From NCBI GenBank assembly GCA_024638885.1, contig JAHEJL010000003.1, positions 45,912-109,911 on the forward strand: a DNA stretch of 64,000 nt, written 5' to 3'. A program made the position numbers and the translations under genes. Positions 36,553 through 45,156 of this stretch are shown piece by piece (within the stretch, counting starts at the first letter, position 1; each line of letters starts with the position of its first letter). The notes under the pieces were generated by a model. It did no database searches. It was given only the letters and a program-made list of their open reading frames with translations, and was not told the origin of the DNA. This stretch comes from Coraliomargarita sp. (GTDB lineage: Bacteria; Verrucomicrobiota; Verrucomicrobiia; Opitutales; UBA953).

Positions 36553-36951
36553 TTACTCTCTCTCATCCTCTCTTGCTTTGCGCATCTTGATGGTGCCGCC
36601 CAGCAAGCGTGCGACTTCGTCAAGCTGCGTCGCTATTTGGCCGACCGTGGATTGGGGTATGATGCCGAGGTCCTCGGCGATGCTGAGTTGGGTCTCGAGC
36701 TCGGCCAGTGAGCCGCGGGCGATCAGGAGGAAGCGCAGGGCATCTTTATTGGTTCCTCGTTCGTCGCCTTCGGCGATGTTTGAAGGAATCGAGACCGCTG
36801 AACGCATGATCTGATCCGATAGCCCGCGATGTCGTTCGAAGGATGGGTTCATGCATAGGCGATAGGCTTCGGTCGCGAGCGACCGCGCTTTCTGCCAGAC
36901 GACGAGGTCGCGATAGGAGTTAACCTTTCCGAACGGCTTGGGAGTATTCAT
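36553..36951 (-). CDS. Four-helix bundle protein, S23/23S-rRNA-IVP family
   Basis: A 132-residue protein matching the four-helix-bundle family TIGR02436. YRDLVVWQKARSLATEAYRL opens helix 1, and LSDQIMRSAVSIPSNIAEGD is the family hallmark. RFLLIARGSLAELETQLSIA and a final helix (QIATQLDEVARLLGGTIKM) complete the fold. Relatives are encoded in 23S rRNA intervening sequences, and the Avd accessory proteins of diversity-generating retroelements share the fold. Members form pentameric, basic, nucleic-acid-binding barrels. Here it stands alone between inverted repeats, its codon use is less GC-biased than its neighbours, and no reverse transcriptase is nearby. Confidence 0.9.
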   Translation of the reverse strand: MNTPKPFGKVNSYRDLVVWQKARSLATEAYRLCMNPSFERHRGLSDQIMRSAVSIPSNIAEGDERGTNKDALRFLLIARGSLAELETQLSIAEDLGIIPQSTVGQIATQLDEVARLLGGTIKMRKAREDERE

Positions 36952-37046
36952 CGCCGCACATCTTGTGTCTTGGGCGGATTCAAATCACCGCTTTCATCGC
37001 ACACAGAATCCCTACGCTGTCCTAAGGGGATTCCTTTGCCAAAATC

Positions 37047-37083
37047 CCCCATGTCCACGTGTCACCGTGCCCACGTGCCCCCT
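37047..37083 (-). repeat. Right arm of 37-bp inverted repeat, octamer array
   Basis: Read on the minus strand it repeats the same four octamers as the left arm, followed by GGGGGATT. It ends 8 bp from the stop codon of the HAD gene. Confidence 0.9.
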
Positions 37084-37091
37084 ATGTAATT

Positions 37092-37700
37092 CTAGGCCGG
37101 CTCCACGAGGATGCACGGCATCCCGGCGGCGTCGGCGGCTTCCTTGCCGCGCGGGCTGTCCTCGATGACGACGCAGTCGGCGGGCTTCAGGCCGAGGCGG
37201 TCCGCCGCGGCGAGGAAGAGGTCGGGGTGCGGCTTCGAACGCGCGGCGTCCTCGGCGGTGATGATCGCGTCGAAGAGGTGCGTGATGTCGATGCGCTTGA
37301 GGGTCGTATGGACGTGGTCGCGTCGGCCGGCGGACGCGACGGCGGTCTTGTGGCCGAGTCCGCGGACGTGGTGGACGACGGCGACGACTTCCGTGCGGGC
37401 GGTGACGTCCTTGGCGAGGTGCTCCTCCAGGAACTCATGGCCGTCGGCGAGCAGCTGTTCGACGTTCAGGTCGAATCCGTAGTCGGCCTTCAGGCGCTTG
37501 CAGGTGTCGACGGCGGACATGCCGCCCATCGAGCAGAAGAGGGGCCAGGGGAAGTCGAACGGCCGACCGAGCTGCTTGCTGACGATGTGCGTCCAGCTGC
37601 GGTGGTGGATCCACATGGAGGCCGCGAGCGTGCCGTCGCAGTCGAAGATCCAGCCCGGACGGGAGAGCAGGGCCGGGTCGAAGGGAATCATCGTGGACAT
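37092..37700 (-). CDS. HAD-family phosphatase, beta-phosphoglucomutase-like
   Basis: A 202-residue HAD subfamily IA protein. Motif I is WIFDCDGTLAAS (residues 17-28), motif II is AVASAGRRDH, the motif III Lys is in AARSKPHPDLFL, and motif IV is CVVIEDSPRGKEAA. The helical cap and overall layout resemble YqaB/beta-phosphoglucomutase-type enzymes acting on small phosphosugars. The substrate is undetermined. It lies 5 bp downstream of ffh. Confidence 0.85.
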   Translation of the reverse strand: MSTMIPFDPALLSRPGWIFDCDGTLAASMWIHHRSWTHIVSKQLGRPFDFPWPLFCSMGGMSAVDTCKRLKADYGFDLNVEQLLADGHEFLEEHLAKDVTARTEVVAVVHHVRGLGHKTAVASAGRRDHVHTTLKRIDITHLFDAIITAEDAARSKPHPDLFLAAADRLGLKPADCVVIEDSPRGKEAADAAGMPCILVEPA

Positions 37701-37705
37701 AGCGA

Positions 37706-39076
37706 TCAGCGCATGCCCGGGAAACCGCCGCCGGGGAAGCCGCCGCGGCCGCCGCCCATCTGGCCCATGCGACGCATGAGCTCCTTGCCCTTGCCGCCCT
37801 TCATCATGCGCATCATCTCGCGTATCTGGGAGAACTGCTTGATCAGCGCGTTGACGTCGCTGACCTGGGTGCCGGAGCCCTTGGCGATGCGGAGACGGCG
37901 GGAGCCGTTAAGGATGTCGGGGTTGCGACGCTCCTTCTTGGTCATCGAGAGCACGATGGCCTCGGTCTTGGCGAGGTGCTTCTCTTCCTTGGCGCCGACC
38001 TGGATGCCGCCCATGCCCGGCATCATCTTCATGATGTCGCCGAGCGGGCCCATCTTCTTCATCTGCGACATCTGCGCGAGGAAGTCCTCGAGGTCGAAGT
38101 CGGCCTTCTTCATCTTCTCGGCCAGGCGCTCGGCTTCCTTGTGGTCGACGACCTCCTGGGCCTTCTCGACGAGGGAGACGACGTCGCCCATGCCCAGGAT
38201 GCGCTGGGCCATGCGGTCGGGGTGGAAGGTGTCGAAGTCCGAGGACTTCTCGCCCGTGCCCATGTAGCGGATCGGGACGCCCGTGACCGTCTTCATCGAC
38301 AGCGCGGCGCCGCCGCGGGCGTCGCCGTCGAGCTTGGTCAGGATGATGCCGGTGAGGGGCGTGGATTCGTGGAACTTGGCGGCCACGTCGACGGCCTGCT
38401 GGCCGAGCGCGGCGTCGGCGACGAGGAAGACCTCGTGCGGCTGGAAGGCGTCGCGCACGCGGCGGACTTCTTCCATCAGGTCGCCGTCGATCTGGAGGCG
38501 GCCGGCGGTGTCGACGATGACGAGGTCCGCGGCGGCGGCTTCGGCTTCCTTGACCAGGCGGCCCACCATGGCGGCGACGTCGGTCGCGGCGCGGTCGGCG
38601 CGGAAGTCGAAGCCTTCGTTCTTGGCGAGGGTCTCGAGCTGGTCGATGGCGGCCGGACGGCGCAAGTCGGCGGCGACGAGGGAGGGCTTACGGACGCCTT
38701 CCTTCTTCACGAGGTGCTTGGCGAGCTTGGCGGCGCTGGTGGTCTTGCCGGAGCCCTGGAGGCCGACGAGGAGCACGCGCAGCGGGCGGCGGGGGTCGAT
38801 CGGGCGTTCGCCTTCGCCGAGCAGCTTGGTGAGCTCGTCGGAGACGATCTTGACGGCCATCTGGCCGGGGTTGACGGACTCGATGACCGCCTGGCCGAGG
38901 CAGGCGACCTTGACGCGTTCGGTGAAGTCCTTGGCGACCTTGAAATTGACGTCCGCGGACATCAGGGCCGAGCGGACCTCGGTCAGCGCCGGGGCGATGT
39001 TCTCCTCGGTGAGCTTGGAGAGCCCACGCAGGTCGCGGAGGGCCTTGGTCAGTTTGTCGGTGAGGTTGGCGAACAC
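37706..39076 (-). CDS. ffh: Signal recognition particle protein Ffh
   Basis: A 456-residue SRP54 GTPase that targets nascent membrane proteins with 4.5S RNA and FtsY. The N domain has [18 protein letters not shown]. The G domain has G1 [15 protein letters not shown] (about residue 106), [22 protein letters not shown] and the closing loop [21 protein letters not shown]. The Met-rich M domain binds RNA and signal peptides ([19 protein letters not shown]) and ends in a Gly-rich tail. The start is GTG. Confidence 0.96.
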   Translation of the reverse strand: MFANLTDKLTKALRDLRGLSKLTEENIAPALTEVRSALMSADVNFKVAKDFTERVKVACLGQAVIESVNPGQMAVKIVSDELTKLLGEGERPIDPRRPLRVLLVGLQGSGKTTSAAKLAKHLVKKEGVRKPSLVAADLRRPAAIDQLETLAKNEGFDFRADRAATDVAAMVGRLVKEAEAAAADLVIVDTAGRLQIDGDLMEEVRRVRDAFQPHEVFLVADAALGQQAVDVAAKFHESTPLTGIILTKLDGDARGGAALSMKTVTGVPIRYMGTGEKSSDFDTFHPDRMAQRILGMGDVVSLVEKAQEVVDHKEAERLAEKMKKADFDLEDFLAQMSQMKKMGPLGDIMKMMPGMGGIQVGAKEEKHLAKTEAIVLSMTKKERRNPDILNGSRRLRIAKGSGTQVSDVNALIKQFSQIREMMRMMKGGKGKELMRRMGQMGGGRGGFPGGGFPGMR

Positions 39077-39183
39077 GGGACGGGAAGGAGAAGGGAGGGA
39101 GGGGCGGGAGACAAGGCAGGAGAGGGCAGAAAAGAGGACCGAAGGGCCCGAGGGCCTGATAGCAGGATGATGACAACGCTACG

Positions 39184-39285
39184 GGTGGCAGCTGGCAGGG
39201 ACCATTGGCATGTCTCTGCCGGCACCCGCCACCCGGGGCCGCCACCCGCCACCTGAGAATGTTTAACCGCCAACCGCTAACCGCC
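39184..39285. repeat. Cluster of heptamer-word arrays, partly inverted
   Basis: Units on the plus strand: GGTGGCA, GCTGGCA, GGGACCA, TTGGCAT (39184-39211); then CACCCGC, CACCCGG, a hexamer GGCCGC, CACCCGC, CACCTGA (39223-39256); then AACCGCC, AACCGCT, AACCGCC (39265-39285). The second array read on the other strand gives GGTGGCG-like words, so it is inverted to the first. It fills most of the ffh to phnP-like divergent spacer. Confidence 0.7.
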
Positions 39286-39337
39286 ACCACCACTGTATCT
39301 GCTTTGCAAACGATGCATTTCCCGTCTTCTTCGCCTC

Positions 39338-40132
39338 ATGGAAATCCTCATCATGGGCTGCGGCACCTCGCAGGGCTGTCCCTTGCCCGCCCATGACAAC
39401 CCGGGCCTCGACCTGAAGGACCCGCGCAACTGGCGCGCCCGGACGAGCATCCACGTCGTCATCGAAGGCCATCACGTCCAGGTCGACGCTTCGCCGGAAT
39501 TCCGGACGCAGTGCCTGAAGTACGATGTCCGCGAGGTCGATACGTTCATCCTCACCCACGGCCATGCCGACCACGTCCTCGGCATGGACGACCTGCGCCA
39601 GTTCTGCACGAACAAGGGCGGGGCGGCCATTCCGGTCTATTCGACCGAGGTCGGCCTGGAGCGCATCAAGGCGATCTTCCCTTACGCCATCGGTAAGCCG
39701 CAGGCCTCGGGCTACGTTTCGCTCGGACTGAACCTCATGCCGTCGAAGCTCGTGCTGCCGGGCGGTGGCATCATCCGTTCGACCCTCCTGCCGCACGGTA
39801 ACGAATCCACGCTGGGCCTCGTCTTCGAAGAGCCCTCCACGGGCATGAAGTTCGCCTATTATACCGACTGCCGCGCGATGACCGAGAAGTCGCTCGAGCT
39901 GGGCGAGCATGCCGACCTCGCGATCCTCGACGGCCTGCGTCCGAATCCGCACCCGACGCACATGACGGTCGACGAAGCTTGTCAGGCCGCGCACGACCTC
40001 CGCGCCAAGCGGGCGTTGATCACGCACATGACGTATCAGATCAATTACGAGACGTATACGGCGCAGCTCCACAAGGCGCACCCGAAGGTCGGCCTCTGCT
40101 ACGACGGCCTGCGGATCAAGCTCGGCGCCTAG
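39338..40132 (+). CDS. MBL-fold metal hydrolase, PhnP-like
   Basis: A 264-residue metallo-beta-lactamase-fold enzyme. It starts MEILIMGCGTSQGCPLP as in PhnP-type phosphodiesterases. The metal motif is THGHADHVLGMDDLRQF, later ligands are in DCRAMTEKS and AILDGLRPNPHPTHMT, and the terminal His is in ALITHMTYQINYE. PhnP cleaves cyclic phosphodiesters, but stand-alone homologues in many bacteria have unknown substrates. It is divergent from ffh. Confidence 0.88.
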   Translation: MEILIMGCGTSQGCPLPAHDNPGLDLKDPRNWRARTSIHVVIEGHHVQVDASPEFRTQCLKYDVREVDTFILTHGHADHVLGMDDLRQFCTNKGGAAIPVYSTEVGLERIKAIFPYAIGKPQASGYVSLGLNLMPSKLVLPGGGIIRSTLLPHGNESTLGLVFEEPSTGMKFAYYTDCRAMTEKSLELGEHADLAILDGLRPNPHPTHMTVDEACQAAHDLRAKRALITHMTYQINYETYTAQLHKAHPKVGLCYDGLRIKLGA

Positions 40133-40144
40133 GCGGGCATGAAA

Positions 40145-40167
40145 AAGGGCGCCCGTCGGGCGCCCTT
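40145..40167. terminator. Bidirectional terminator
   Basis: A perfect 10-bp stem AAGGGCGCCC / GGGCGCCCTT with a 3-base loop between convergent genes, with A-run on the left giving a U-tract for the minus strand. Confidence 0.85.
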
Positions 40168-40189
40168 GGTTGGCCGGCTCTGAGAAGAC

Positions 40190-40840
40190 TCAGAGTTCGG
40201 TGATGACGAGGTTGCGGAACCAGCAGGGGTCGCCGTGCTCGGTGAGCATCAGCTTGCCGTGGCCGGGGCCGAAATCCTTCTTGTTCTTGAACTTGCTCTT
40301 TGCGACGGCGGCCTTCCATTCGTCGGACTTGGTGTCGACGGAGGAGCAGAGCTTGCCGTTGAGGAAGTGTTCGATCTTGCCGTCCTTCACCACGACGCGG
40401 CTCTGGTTCCATTCGCCGATCGGCTTGAGGGCCTTGTCCTTCGCGGAGTCGATGAGGTCGTAGATCGAGCCGGTGTTGTGGCTGCCGCCGCGGAGGCCGT
40501 CCGGATGGCCGTTGTCGTCGATCATCTGGTACTCGATGCCGAGCCAGTCGCCCTTGCCCTTGGCGTCCTTGATGTTGGTGACCCAATACTTGATGCCGTT
40601 GTTGCCCTTGGCCTCGAGGCGCCATTCCCAGGTGAGTTCGAAGCTGGCGTACTCCTTCTTGGAGATCAGGGCGCCGGTGCCCTTCTGGGCGACGAGGTGG
40701 ATGACGCCGCCTTCTTCGGTCTTCCAGCCGCCGGCGGGGGCGCCGCCGTTGAGGTCGGTGAAGTCGGCCAGGGTGAGGGTGGCCTTTTCGCCGGCGTAAA
40801 GGGAGCCGGTGGCGAGCAGGGCGAGGAGGAGGGATTTCAT
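40190..40840 (-). CDS. Secreted DUF1080 (3-keto-disaccharide hydrolase-type) protein
   Basis: A 216-residue exported protein. The signal peptide is MKSLLLALLATGSLYAG. The beta-sandwich shows the family pattern: LTLADFTDLNGG, FELTWEWRLEAKGNNGIKY, LGIEYQMIDDNGHPDG, GEWNQSRVVVKDGKIEHFLN, then FGPGHGKLMLTEHGDPCWFR near the end. DUF1080 proteins act as 3-keto-glycoside hydrolases or lectin-like binders and are strongly expanded in Planctomycetes and Verrucomicrobia. It follows the esterase gene on the same strand and may belong to one sugar-use unit. Confidence 0.86.
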   Translation of the reverse strand: MKSLLLALLATGSLYAGEKATLTLADFTDLNGGAPAGGWKTEEGGVIHLVAQKGTGALISKKEYASFELTWEWRLEAKGNNGIKYWVTNIKDAKGKGDWLGIEYQMIDDNGHPDGLRGGSHNTGSIYDLIDSAKDKALKPIGEWNQSRVVVKDGKIEHFLNGKLCSSVDTKSDEWKAAVAKSKFKNKKDFGPGHGKLMLTEHGDPCWFRNLVITEL

Positions 40841-40896
40841 GAGGGGAGAGGTTTTATGGGGAATTTCGTTCCTGATTTGAAGTCCGTAATGGCGGC

Positions 40897-41754
40897 TCAG
40901 GGCAGGACCTTGATTTCCTTGAGCCAAAGCAACGATTCGGCCTGCCACTTATCCCAGGAAGGCCCTTTGTAGCCATTGAGGCCGTGGCCGCCGTTGGGGA
41001 GTTCGACCAGGCGGGTCGGCAGGCCGGCCTTCTTCTGGGCCTCGTAGAACACGCGGCTGTTCTCGATCGGCACGACCTTGTCGTCGAGCGCGTGCGCGAG
41101 GAAGGCGGGCGGGGTGCCGGCCGTGACATGTTTCTGGCTGGAGAAGTAATCGGGCAGGCCGGCCGCGGGCGTCTCGCCCATCAGGTTCTTCTTCGAGCCG
41201 CGGTGCACGCCTTCCTCCATGCTGATGACGGGATAGATCAGGATGGCGAAATCCGGTCGGCTGCTTTGGCGGGCGATCGGGTCGGTGTTCTTGCCTTCGC
41301 CGAGGTCGAAGTGCACGGTGGCGGTCGAGGCGAGGTGGCCGCCGGCGGAGAAACCGATGATGCCGACCTTCTTCGGGTCGAGCGCCCACTCCGCGGCATG
41401 GGCGCGGACGGTGCGGATGGCCTGCTGCGCGTCGAGCAGCGGCACGTACGGCCGGCCGGCGGGGAGACGATACTCGAGGACGATGCCGGCGATGCCTTGC
41501 GCGTTCAGCCATTCGGCGATGCCATGGCCTTCGCCCTTGGTCACCAGGCCGCCGTAGCCGCCGCCGGGGCAGATGACGACCGCCGCGCCGTTCGGCTGCT
41601 TGGCCAGATGCACGGTGAGCCTGGCCTTGGAAGAGTCGGAGAACTTGCCGTCACCTTCCGGCGCGTCGCCGTTCCAGAGCGGGAGGGGAATGGGGGCGGT
41701 CCAGGCGTTCAGGCGGGCAAGGCCGAGGACGAGCAGGCAGGCGAGGAGGCGCAT
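40897..41754 (-). CDS. Secreted alpha/beta hydrolase (acetyl-xylan esterase/BD-FAE-like)
   Basis: A 285-residue exported esterase. The signal peptide is MRLLACLLVLGLARLNAWTA. The oxyanion region is VVICPGGGYGGL, nucleophile Ser is in GFSAGGHLAST, the acid is in ALDDKVVP, and the His is in PNGGHGLNGY. Length and motifs fit esterases that remove acetyl or feruloyl groups from plant or algal polysaccharide. It lies upstream of the DUF1080 gene. Confidence 0.87.
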   Translation of the reverse strand: MRLLACLLVLGLARLNAWTAPIPLPLWNGDAPEGDGKFSDSSKARLTVHLAKQPNGAAVVICPGGGYGGLVTKGEGHGIAEWLNAQGIAGIVLEYRLPAGRPYVPLLDAQQAIRTVRAHAAEWALDPKKVGIIGFSAGGHLASTATVHFDLGEGKNTDPIARQSSRPDFAILIYPVISMEEGVHRGSKKNLMGETPAAGLPDYFSSQKHVTAGTPPAFLAHALDDKVVPIENSRVFYEAQKKAGLPTRLVELPNGGHGLNGYKGPSWDKWQAESLLWLKEIKVLP

Positions 41755-41761
41755 ACGGGGA

Positions 41762-41789
41762 GAGTATGGAGTATTGAGTATCGAGTATG
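41762..41789 (+). repeat. GAGTATN heptamer array, copy 1
   Basis: Four tandem heptamers GAGTATG, GAGTATT, GAGTATC, GAGTATG: six fixed bases and a variable seventh. It sits between the divergent esterase and multicopper oxidase genes, and a second copy lies at 51547. Confidence 0.9.
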
Positions 41790-41869
41790 GGGAAAAGCAG
41801 GGGGAGGGAAGGCGATTGGGCGGGCGGGCCTTAATTCGTCCTTAAGGCGGGTACGGGTATACTTTTCCT

Positions 41870-44029
41870 ATGTCTTGGTTCCGTCCCCTATGCTTGGTCG
41901 TCTTCGTCCTTTCGCTCACCAGCGGATTGATCGCTCAGCCGGCGCCCAAAGACGACGCCCCCGAGGATCGTCCGCCCCGTCCGGATGGTCCGCCTCCGGG
42001 CGAGCGTCCCGAGGGCAAGGGCAAGAAGGGGAAGGGCAAAGGCCCCGGCGGTCCCGGCGGTGGCGGCGGCAAAGCGCGTCCGGCCAATAACCGTCCGTTG
42101 CAGGAGCTGTGGATTCCGCCCGCGATCGAGGGCAAGACGTTCGACCTCACGCTGGCGGCGAGCTCGCGTAAGTTCCTCGAAGGCACGACGAACACCTACG
42201 GCTATAACAAACTGAGCTTCTGGGGTCCGACGCTCATCCTGAACCAGGGCGAGACGGTCACGATGAACGTGAAGAACGAACTGAAGGAAGCGACGACGGT
42301 CCATTGGCATGGCTTGCACCTGCCGGCGGCCACCGACGGCGGCCCGCATCAGGTCGTCGCCGCCGGCAAGACCTGGTCGCCTTCCTTCGTGGTGAAGAAC
42401 AACGCGGGCACCTATTGGTATCACCCGCACCTGCATGAGGCGACCCAGAAGCAGCTGGCGCTGGGCGCGGGCGGCCTGATCATCATCCGCGACGCGGCCG
42501 AGGCGAAGCTGGCCTTGCCGCGCACCTACGGCGTCGACGACCTGCCGCTCGTGCTCACGAGCCGCCGCTTCAAGGACAACCAGATCACCTACGACGGCGA
42601 CAACGACAAGTATGGCGACTACCAGCTGACCAACGGCACGCTCGACGCCCAGACGAAGCTGCCGCGCCAGCTCGTGCGCCTGCGCCTCCTCAACGCCGAG
42701 ATCGAGCGCGGCTACGTCCTGGGCTTCAGCGATAACCGCTTGTTCTACCAGATCGCCACCGACGGAGGTCTCGTCGACAAGCCGGTCCCGCTCAAGCGCC
42801 TGACGCTCATGGTCGGCGAGCGCACCGAGATCCTCGTCGACCTCGGCGCGGACAAGGTCGGCGGCACGGTCGACCTGATGGCCTATAATTCCAATCAGAC
42901 GTTCGGTTTCCCCGGCGGCGAGCCGGACACCGGCGGCGCCAACGGCAGCTACCTGAACAACTACGATTACCGCCTGCTGCGCATCAACGTCGGCGCGCCG
43001 ACCGCCCAGGCGATCACCAAGGTGCCCGAGGTGCTCACCCGCAACGTGTTCGTCGGCGAGAAGGAGGCTTCGGCCAAGCGGACCATCAGCGTCACCGACG
43101 GCCGCCCGCACTTCGCCTTCGACGGCAAGCCGTTCGACATGCACACCACGAACATGGTCGTGAAGCTCGGCGCTACCGAGGTCTGGACGGTGAGGAACAA
43201 CAACATCTTCGGTCACTCCTTCCACCTGCATGACGTCCAGTTCCGCATCCTGTCGCGGACGGACCGAGACGTCGCGGAATTCGAGAAGGGGTGGAAGGAC
43301 ACGTTCTACCTGCCCAGGGGCGCCGCGGTCACGTTCGTCGCCAAGTTCGACGACTACGCCAGCGACACCGATCCGTTCATGTTCCATTGCCACATGTCGA
43401 ACCACGAGGACGGCGGCATGATGGGGCAGTTCATCGTCTCGAAGGATCCGGCGGCCGTGAAGAAGGACGCCAAGGGCATGATCAACTTCCGCGCCCAGAC
43501 CGCCCACCCCTTGCCCGCGGCGGAAGTCGTCGCCGCGGCCGCCCAGGCCTCGAAGCCGGCCGCGGTCTTCGCCAAGCAGGACCTTGCCGGCCATCAGCTC
43601 GTCCTCGCCGACCTCGCGAAGACCAAGCCGGTCGTGCTGTTCTTCATCGAGAAGGAGTGTCCGTGCTCCCGGGACGCCGCGCCTTATCTGTCGCAGCTGC
43701 AGGCCGCCTATGGCCAGGCCTGCGCGGTGGTCGGCGTGATCAACGCCGACGAAGCCGGCGCCAAGGAATGGGCCGCGACGGTGAAGCCCGGCTTCCCCGT
43801 CGTCGCCGATCCGGACTTCGCCGTCATCGACGCCTATGGCGCCAAGCGCAGCGTCTACGTCACCGTCGTCGCCCCGGGCGGCAAGATCGCCAAGGCCTAT
43901 CCTGGTTATAACGCCGACTCCCTCGCGGAGATCTCGTCGACCGTCGCCAAGCTCGGCGGTGTGCCGGCCAAGGCGCTCGTCTGGAAGGACGCCCCCCGCG
44001 AGCTCCTGGCCGGTTGTCCGCTGAAGTGA
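41870..44029 (+). CDS. Multicopper oxidase fused to a thioredoxin-like domain
   Basis: A 719-residue exported protein. After the signal (SWFRPLCLVVFVLSLTSGLIA) comes a Pro/Gly/Lys-rich linker to about residue 70. The cupredoxin domains carry all four copper motifs: HWHGLH at 145, YHPHLHE at 184, HSFHLHD at 449 and HCHMSNHEDGGMM at 506. From about residue 560 a separate alpha/beta domain shows a peroxiredoxin/thioredoxin pattern (VVLFFIEKECPCSRDAAPYL, Cys 597 and 599). The oxidase part resembles CotA/CueO/bilirubin-oxidase types. The fusion suggests electron transfer between Cu and thiol chemistry in the envelope. Confidence 0.88.
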   Translation: MSWFRPLCLVVFVLSLTSGLIAQPAPKDDAPEDRPPRPDGPPPGERPEGKGKKGKGKGPGGPGGGGGKARPANNRPLQELWIPPAIEGKTFDLTLAASSRKFLEGTTNTYGYNKLSFWGPTLILNQGETVTMNVKNELKEATTVHWHGLHLPAATDGGPHQVVAAGKTWSPSFVVKNNAGTYWYHPHLHEATQKQLALGAGGLIIIRDAAEAKLALPRTYGVDDLPLVLTSRRFKDNQITYDGDNDKYGDYQLTNGTLDAQTKLPRQLVRLRLLNAEIERGYVLGFSDNRLFYQIATDGGLVDKPVPLKRLTLMVGERTEILVDLGADKVGGTVDLMAYNSNQTFGFPGGEPDTGGANGSYLNNYDYRLLRINVGAPTAQAITKVPEVLTRNVFVGEKEASAKRTISVTDGRPHFAFDGKPFDMHTTNMVVKLGATEVWTVRNNNIFGHSFHLHDVQFRILSRTDRDVAEFEKGWKDTFYLPRGAAVTFVAKFDDYASDTDPFMFHCHMSNHEDGGMMGQFIVSKDPAAVKKDAKGMINFRAQTAHPLPAAEVVAAAAQASKPAAVFAKQDLAGHQLVLADLAKTKPVVLFFIEKECPCSRDAAPYLSQLQAAYGQACAVVGVINADEAGAKEWAATVKPGFPVVADPDFAVIDAYGAKRSVYVTVVAPGGKIAKAYPGYNADSLAEISSTVAKLGGVPAKALVWKDAPRELLAGCPLK

Positions 44030-44174
44030 GCGTCCGCCGGATGGCGGACGCAGGGTAGGGGCGGGACTACGTCACGCCCTTCGGCGGTCCTCACGGGCAC
44101 GTCGTAGCCGTGCCCCTACCTCCGGCCACCAGCCGGCGGCCGGCCGCGGCCGAGCAGGGATGCTCGGCCCTACC
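44030..44174. repeat. REP-like hairpin element, copy 2
   Basis: Type 1 hairpin GCGTCCGCC GGAT GGCGGACGC (44030-44051). GTAGGGG leads into the type 2 hairpin GGGCGGGAC TAC GTCACGCCC (44059-44079). An inverted type 2 copy begins GGGCACGTCGTAG and ends CGTGCCCCTAC (44095-44119). A third hairpin GGCCGAGCA GGGA TGCTCGGCC ends in CTACC (44148-44174). Confidence 0.8.
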
Positions 44175-44194
44175 TCGATGCCTGCGGGCACAAA

Positions 44195-44218
44195 AAAGCC
44201 CCGGAGGTCCGGGGCTTT
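44195..44218 (-). terminator. Terminator of ThuA-domain gene
   Basis: A perfect stem AAAGCCCCGG / CCGGGGCTTT with a 4-base loop and six U residues on the minus strand, 23 bp after the ThuA-gene stop. Confidence 0.88.
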
Positions 44219-44240
44219 GAGTCGCAGCCTGGCGGGCGGC

Positions 44241-45107
44241 TTACTTGCCGAAGCCGGCGGAGGGCTTGCCGTCGGCCTCGAGCTTGCCGACGGACCAGAG
44301 GAGGCCGCGGGCGACGAGGTCGAGGTAGCGGGCGTCTTCGACGGTGGCGTTGTTATGGCCGATCGTGGTGCTGAAGATGCGGGTCTTCTTCGGGCCGAAC
44401 TCGTTGGTCCAGACGACGATCGAGGTGACTTCCTTGGCCGGGGTGACCTTGCCGGCCTTGTCCTTCTTCTCCGGGATCTTCTGGGTGCCGTTGGCGAGTC
44501 CCTTGGCGGTGAGGACCTGGACGTTGTTGTAGAGCTCTTCGTTGATGGTGGTCCAGTCGGCGAGGCCCTTCACGATCGGGTTTTCCTTGTCGGTGAAGGC
44601 GATGGCGATGGGCTGCTGCGGGCCGTGGCCGGTGGACTGCAGGCCGAGCATCTCGTACCAGCTGGCGTTATCGGCGCCGGCCTTCACGGGCTCGCCGTAC
44701 TTGCCCCAGCGGTAGCTGTGCATGGCGCAGTGGAGGTTCACGGCCGGGAGGCCGTTGCGGTGGGCGTTGACGATGTTGGCGACGTAGGCCTGGTCGGTGA
44801 CGTCGGCGGCGCATTCGTCATGGACGACCACGTCGAAGTTCTTGGCCCAGTCGGCGTTCTTGTAGACCTCGAAGATCGGCTGGGTGGCCTTGCCCTTGAA
44901 GTCCTTGGCCTTGATGTCGACGTAGGCGACCTCGACGGTGGCGTTGAGGCGGGCTTCGATGCCCTTCTTGAGGATTTCCTTCTGGTTGGCGTAGTCGTGG
45001 CAGCAGCCGCCGGCGACGACGAGGACGCGGAGGGGCTTCTGCTCGGCGACGAGCGAGGAGGTCAGGCCGGCGAGGAGCGCCAGCGCGAGGAGGGAGCGGA
45101 GTTTCAT
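44241..45107 (-). CDS. Secreted ThuA-domain protein (trehalose-utilisation type)
   Basis: A 288-residue exported protein. The signal peptide is MKLRSLLALALLAGLTSSLVA. The class I glutamine-amidotransferase-like ThuA fold is seen as VLVVAGGCCHDYANQKEIL, FDVVVHDECAADVTD, GLPAVNLHCAMHSYRWG, and the late FSTTIGHNNATVEDARYLDLV. ThuA proteins are linked to oxidation of trehalose-like disaccharides and are abundant in this phylum. The ATG at 45107 starts the signal peptide. Confidence 0.88.
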   Translation of the reverse strand: MKLRSLLALALLAGLTSSLVAEQKPLRVLVVAGGCCHDYANQKEILKKGIEARLNATVEVAYVDIKAKDFKGKATQPIFEVYKNADWAKNFDVVVHDECAADVTDQAYVANIVNAHRNGLPAVNLHCAMHSYRWGKYGEPVKAGADNASWYEMLGLQSTGHGPQQPIAIAFTDKENPIVKGLADWTTINEELYNNVQVLTAKGLANGTQKIPEKKDKAGKVTPAKEVTSIVVWTNEFGPKKTRIFSTTIGHNNATVEDARYLDLVARGLLWSVGKLEADGKPSAGFGK

Positions 45108-45156
45108 TGGGGTGTCGGGGATAAAGGTGGGGGAGCGGGGGCGGGGCAAACCTAAC

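Larger units (their letters stand above)
36492..37083. mobile_element. Candidate element: four-helix-bundle gene bounded by perfect 37-bp inverted repeats
   Basis: A 592-bp unit fills nearly all the space between the aminotransferase stop (36483) and the HAD gene end (37092). Arms 36492-36528 and 37047-37083 are perfect inverted copies of 37 bases. The only gene inside encodes an S23/IVP-type four-helix-bundle protein. A further small stem, GAATCCC / GGGATTC, lies at 37006-37033. The layout equals that of 23S rRNA intervening sequences (paired ends around an IVP gene), but no rRNA is present. No target-site duplication is evident. Mobility is inferred, not shown. Confidence 0.55.

Noticed and set aside
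36553..36951. Avd protein of a diversity-generating retroelement
   Set aside because: No reverse transcriptase, template repeat or variable-repeat target gene is found nearby.
36492..37083. 23S rRNA intervening sequence
   Set aside because: No rRNA sequence flanks the unit; neighbours are protein genes. Only the layout and the protein family recall an IVS.
41762..41789. CRISPR array
   Set aside because: Units are seven bases with one variable base and no spacers. No cas genes are in the window.
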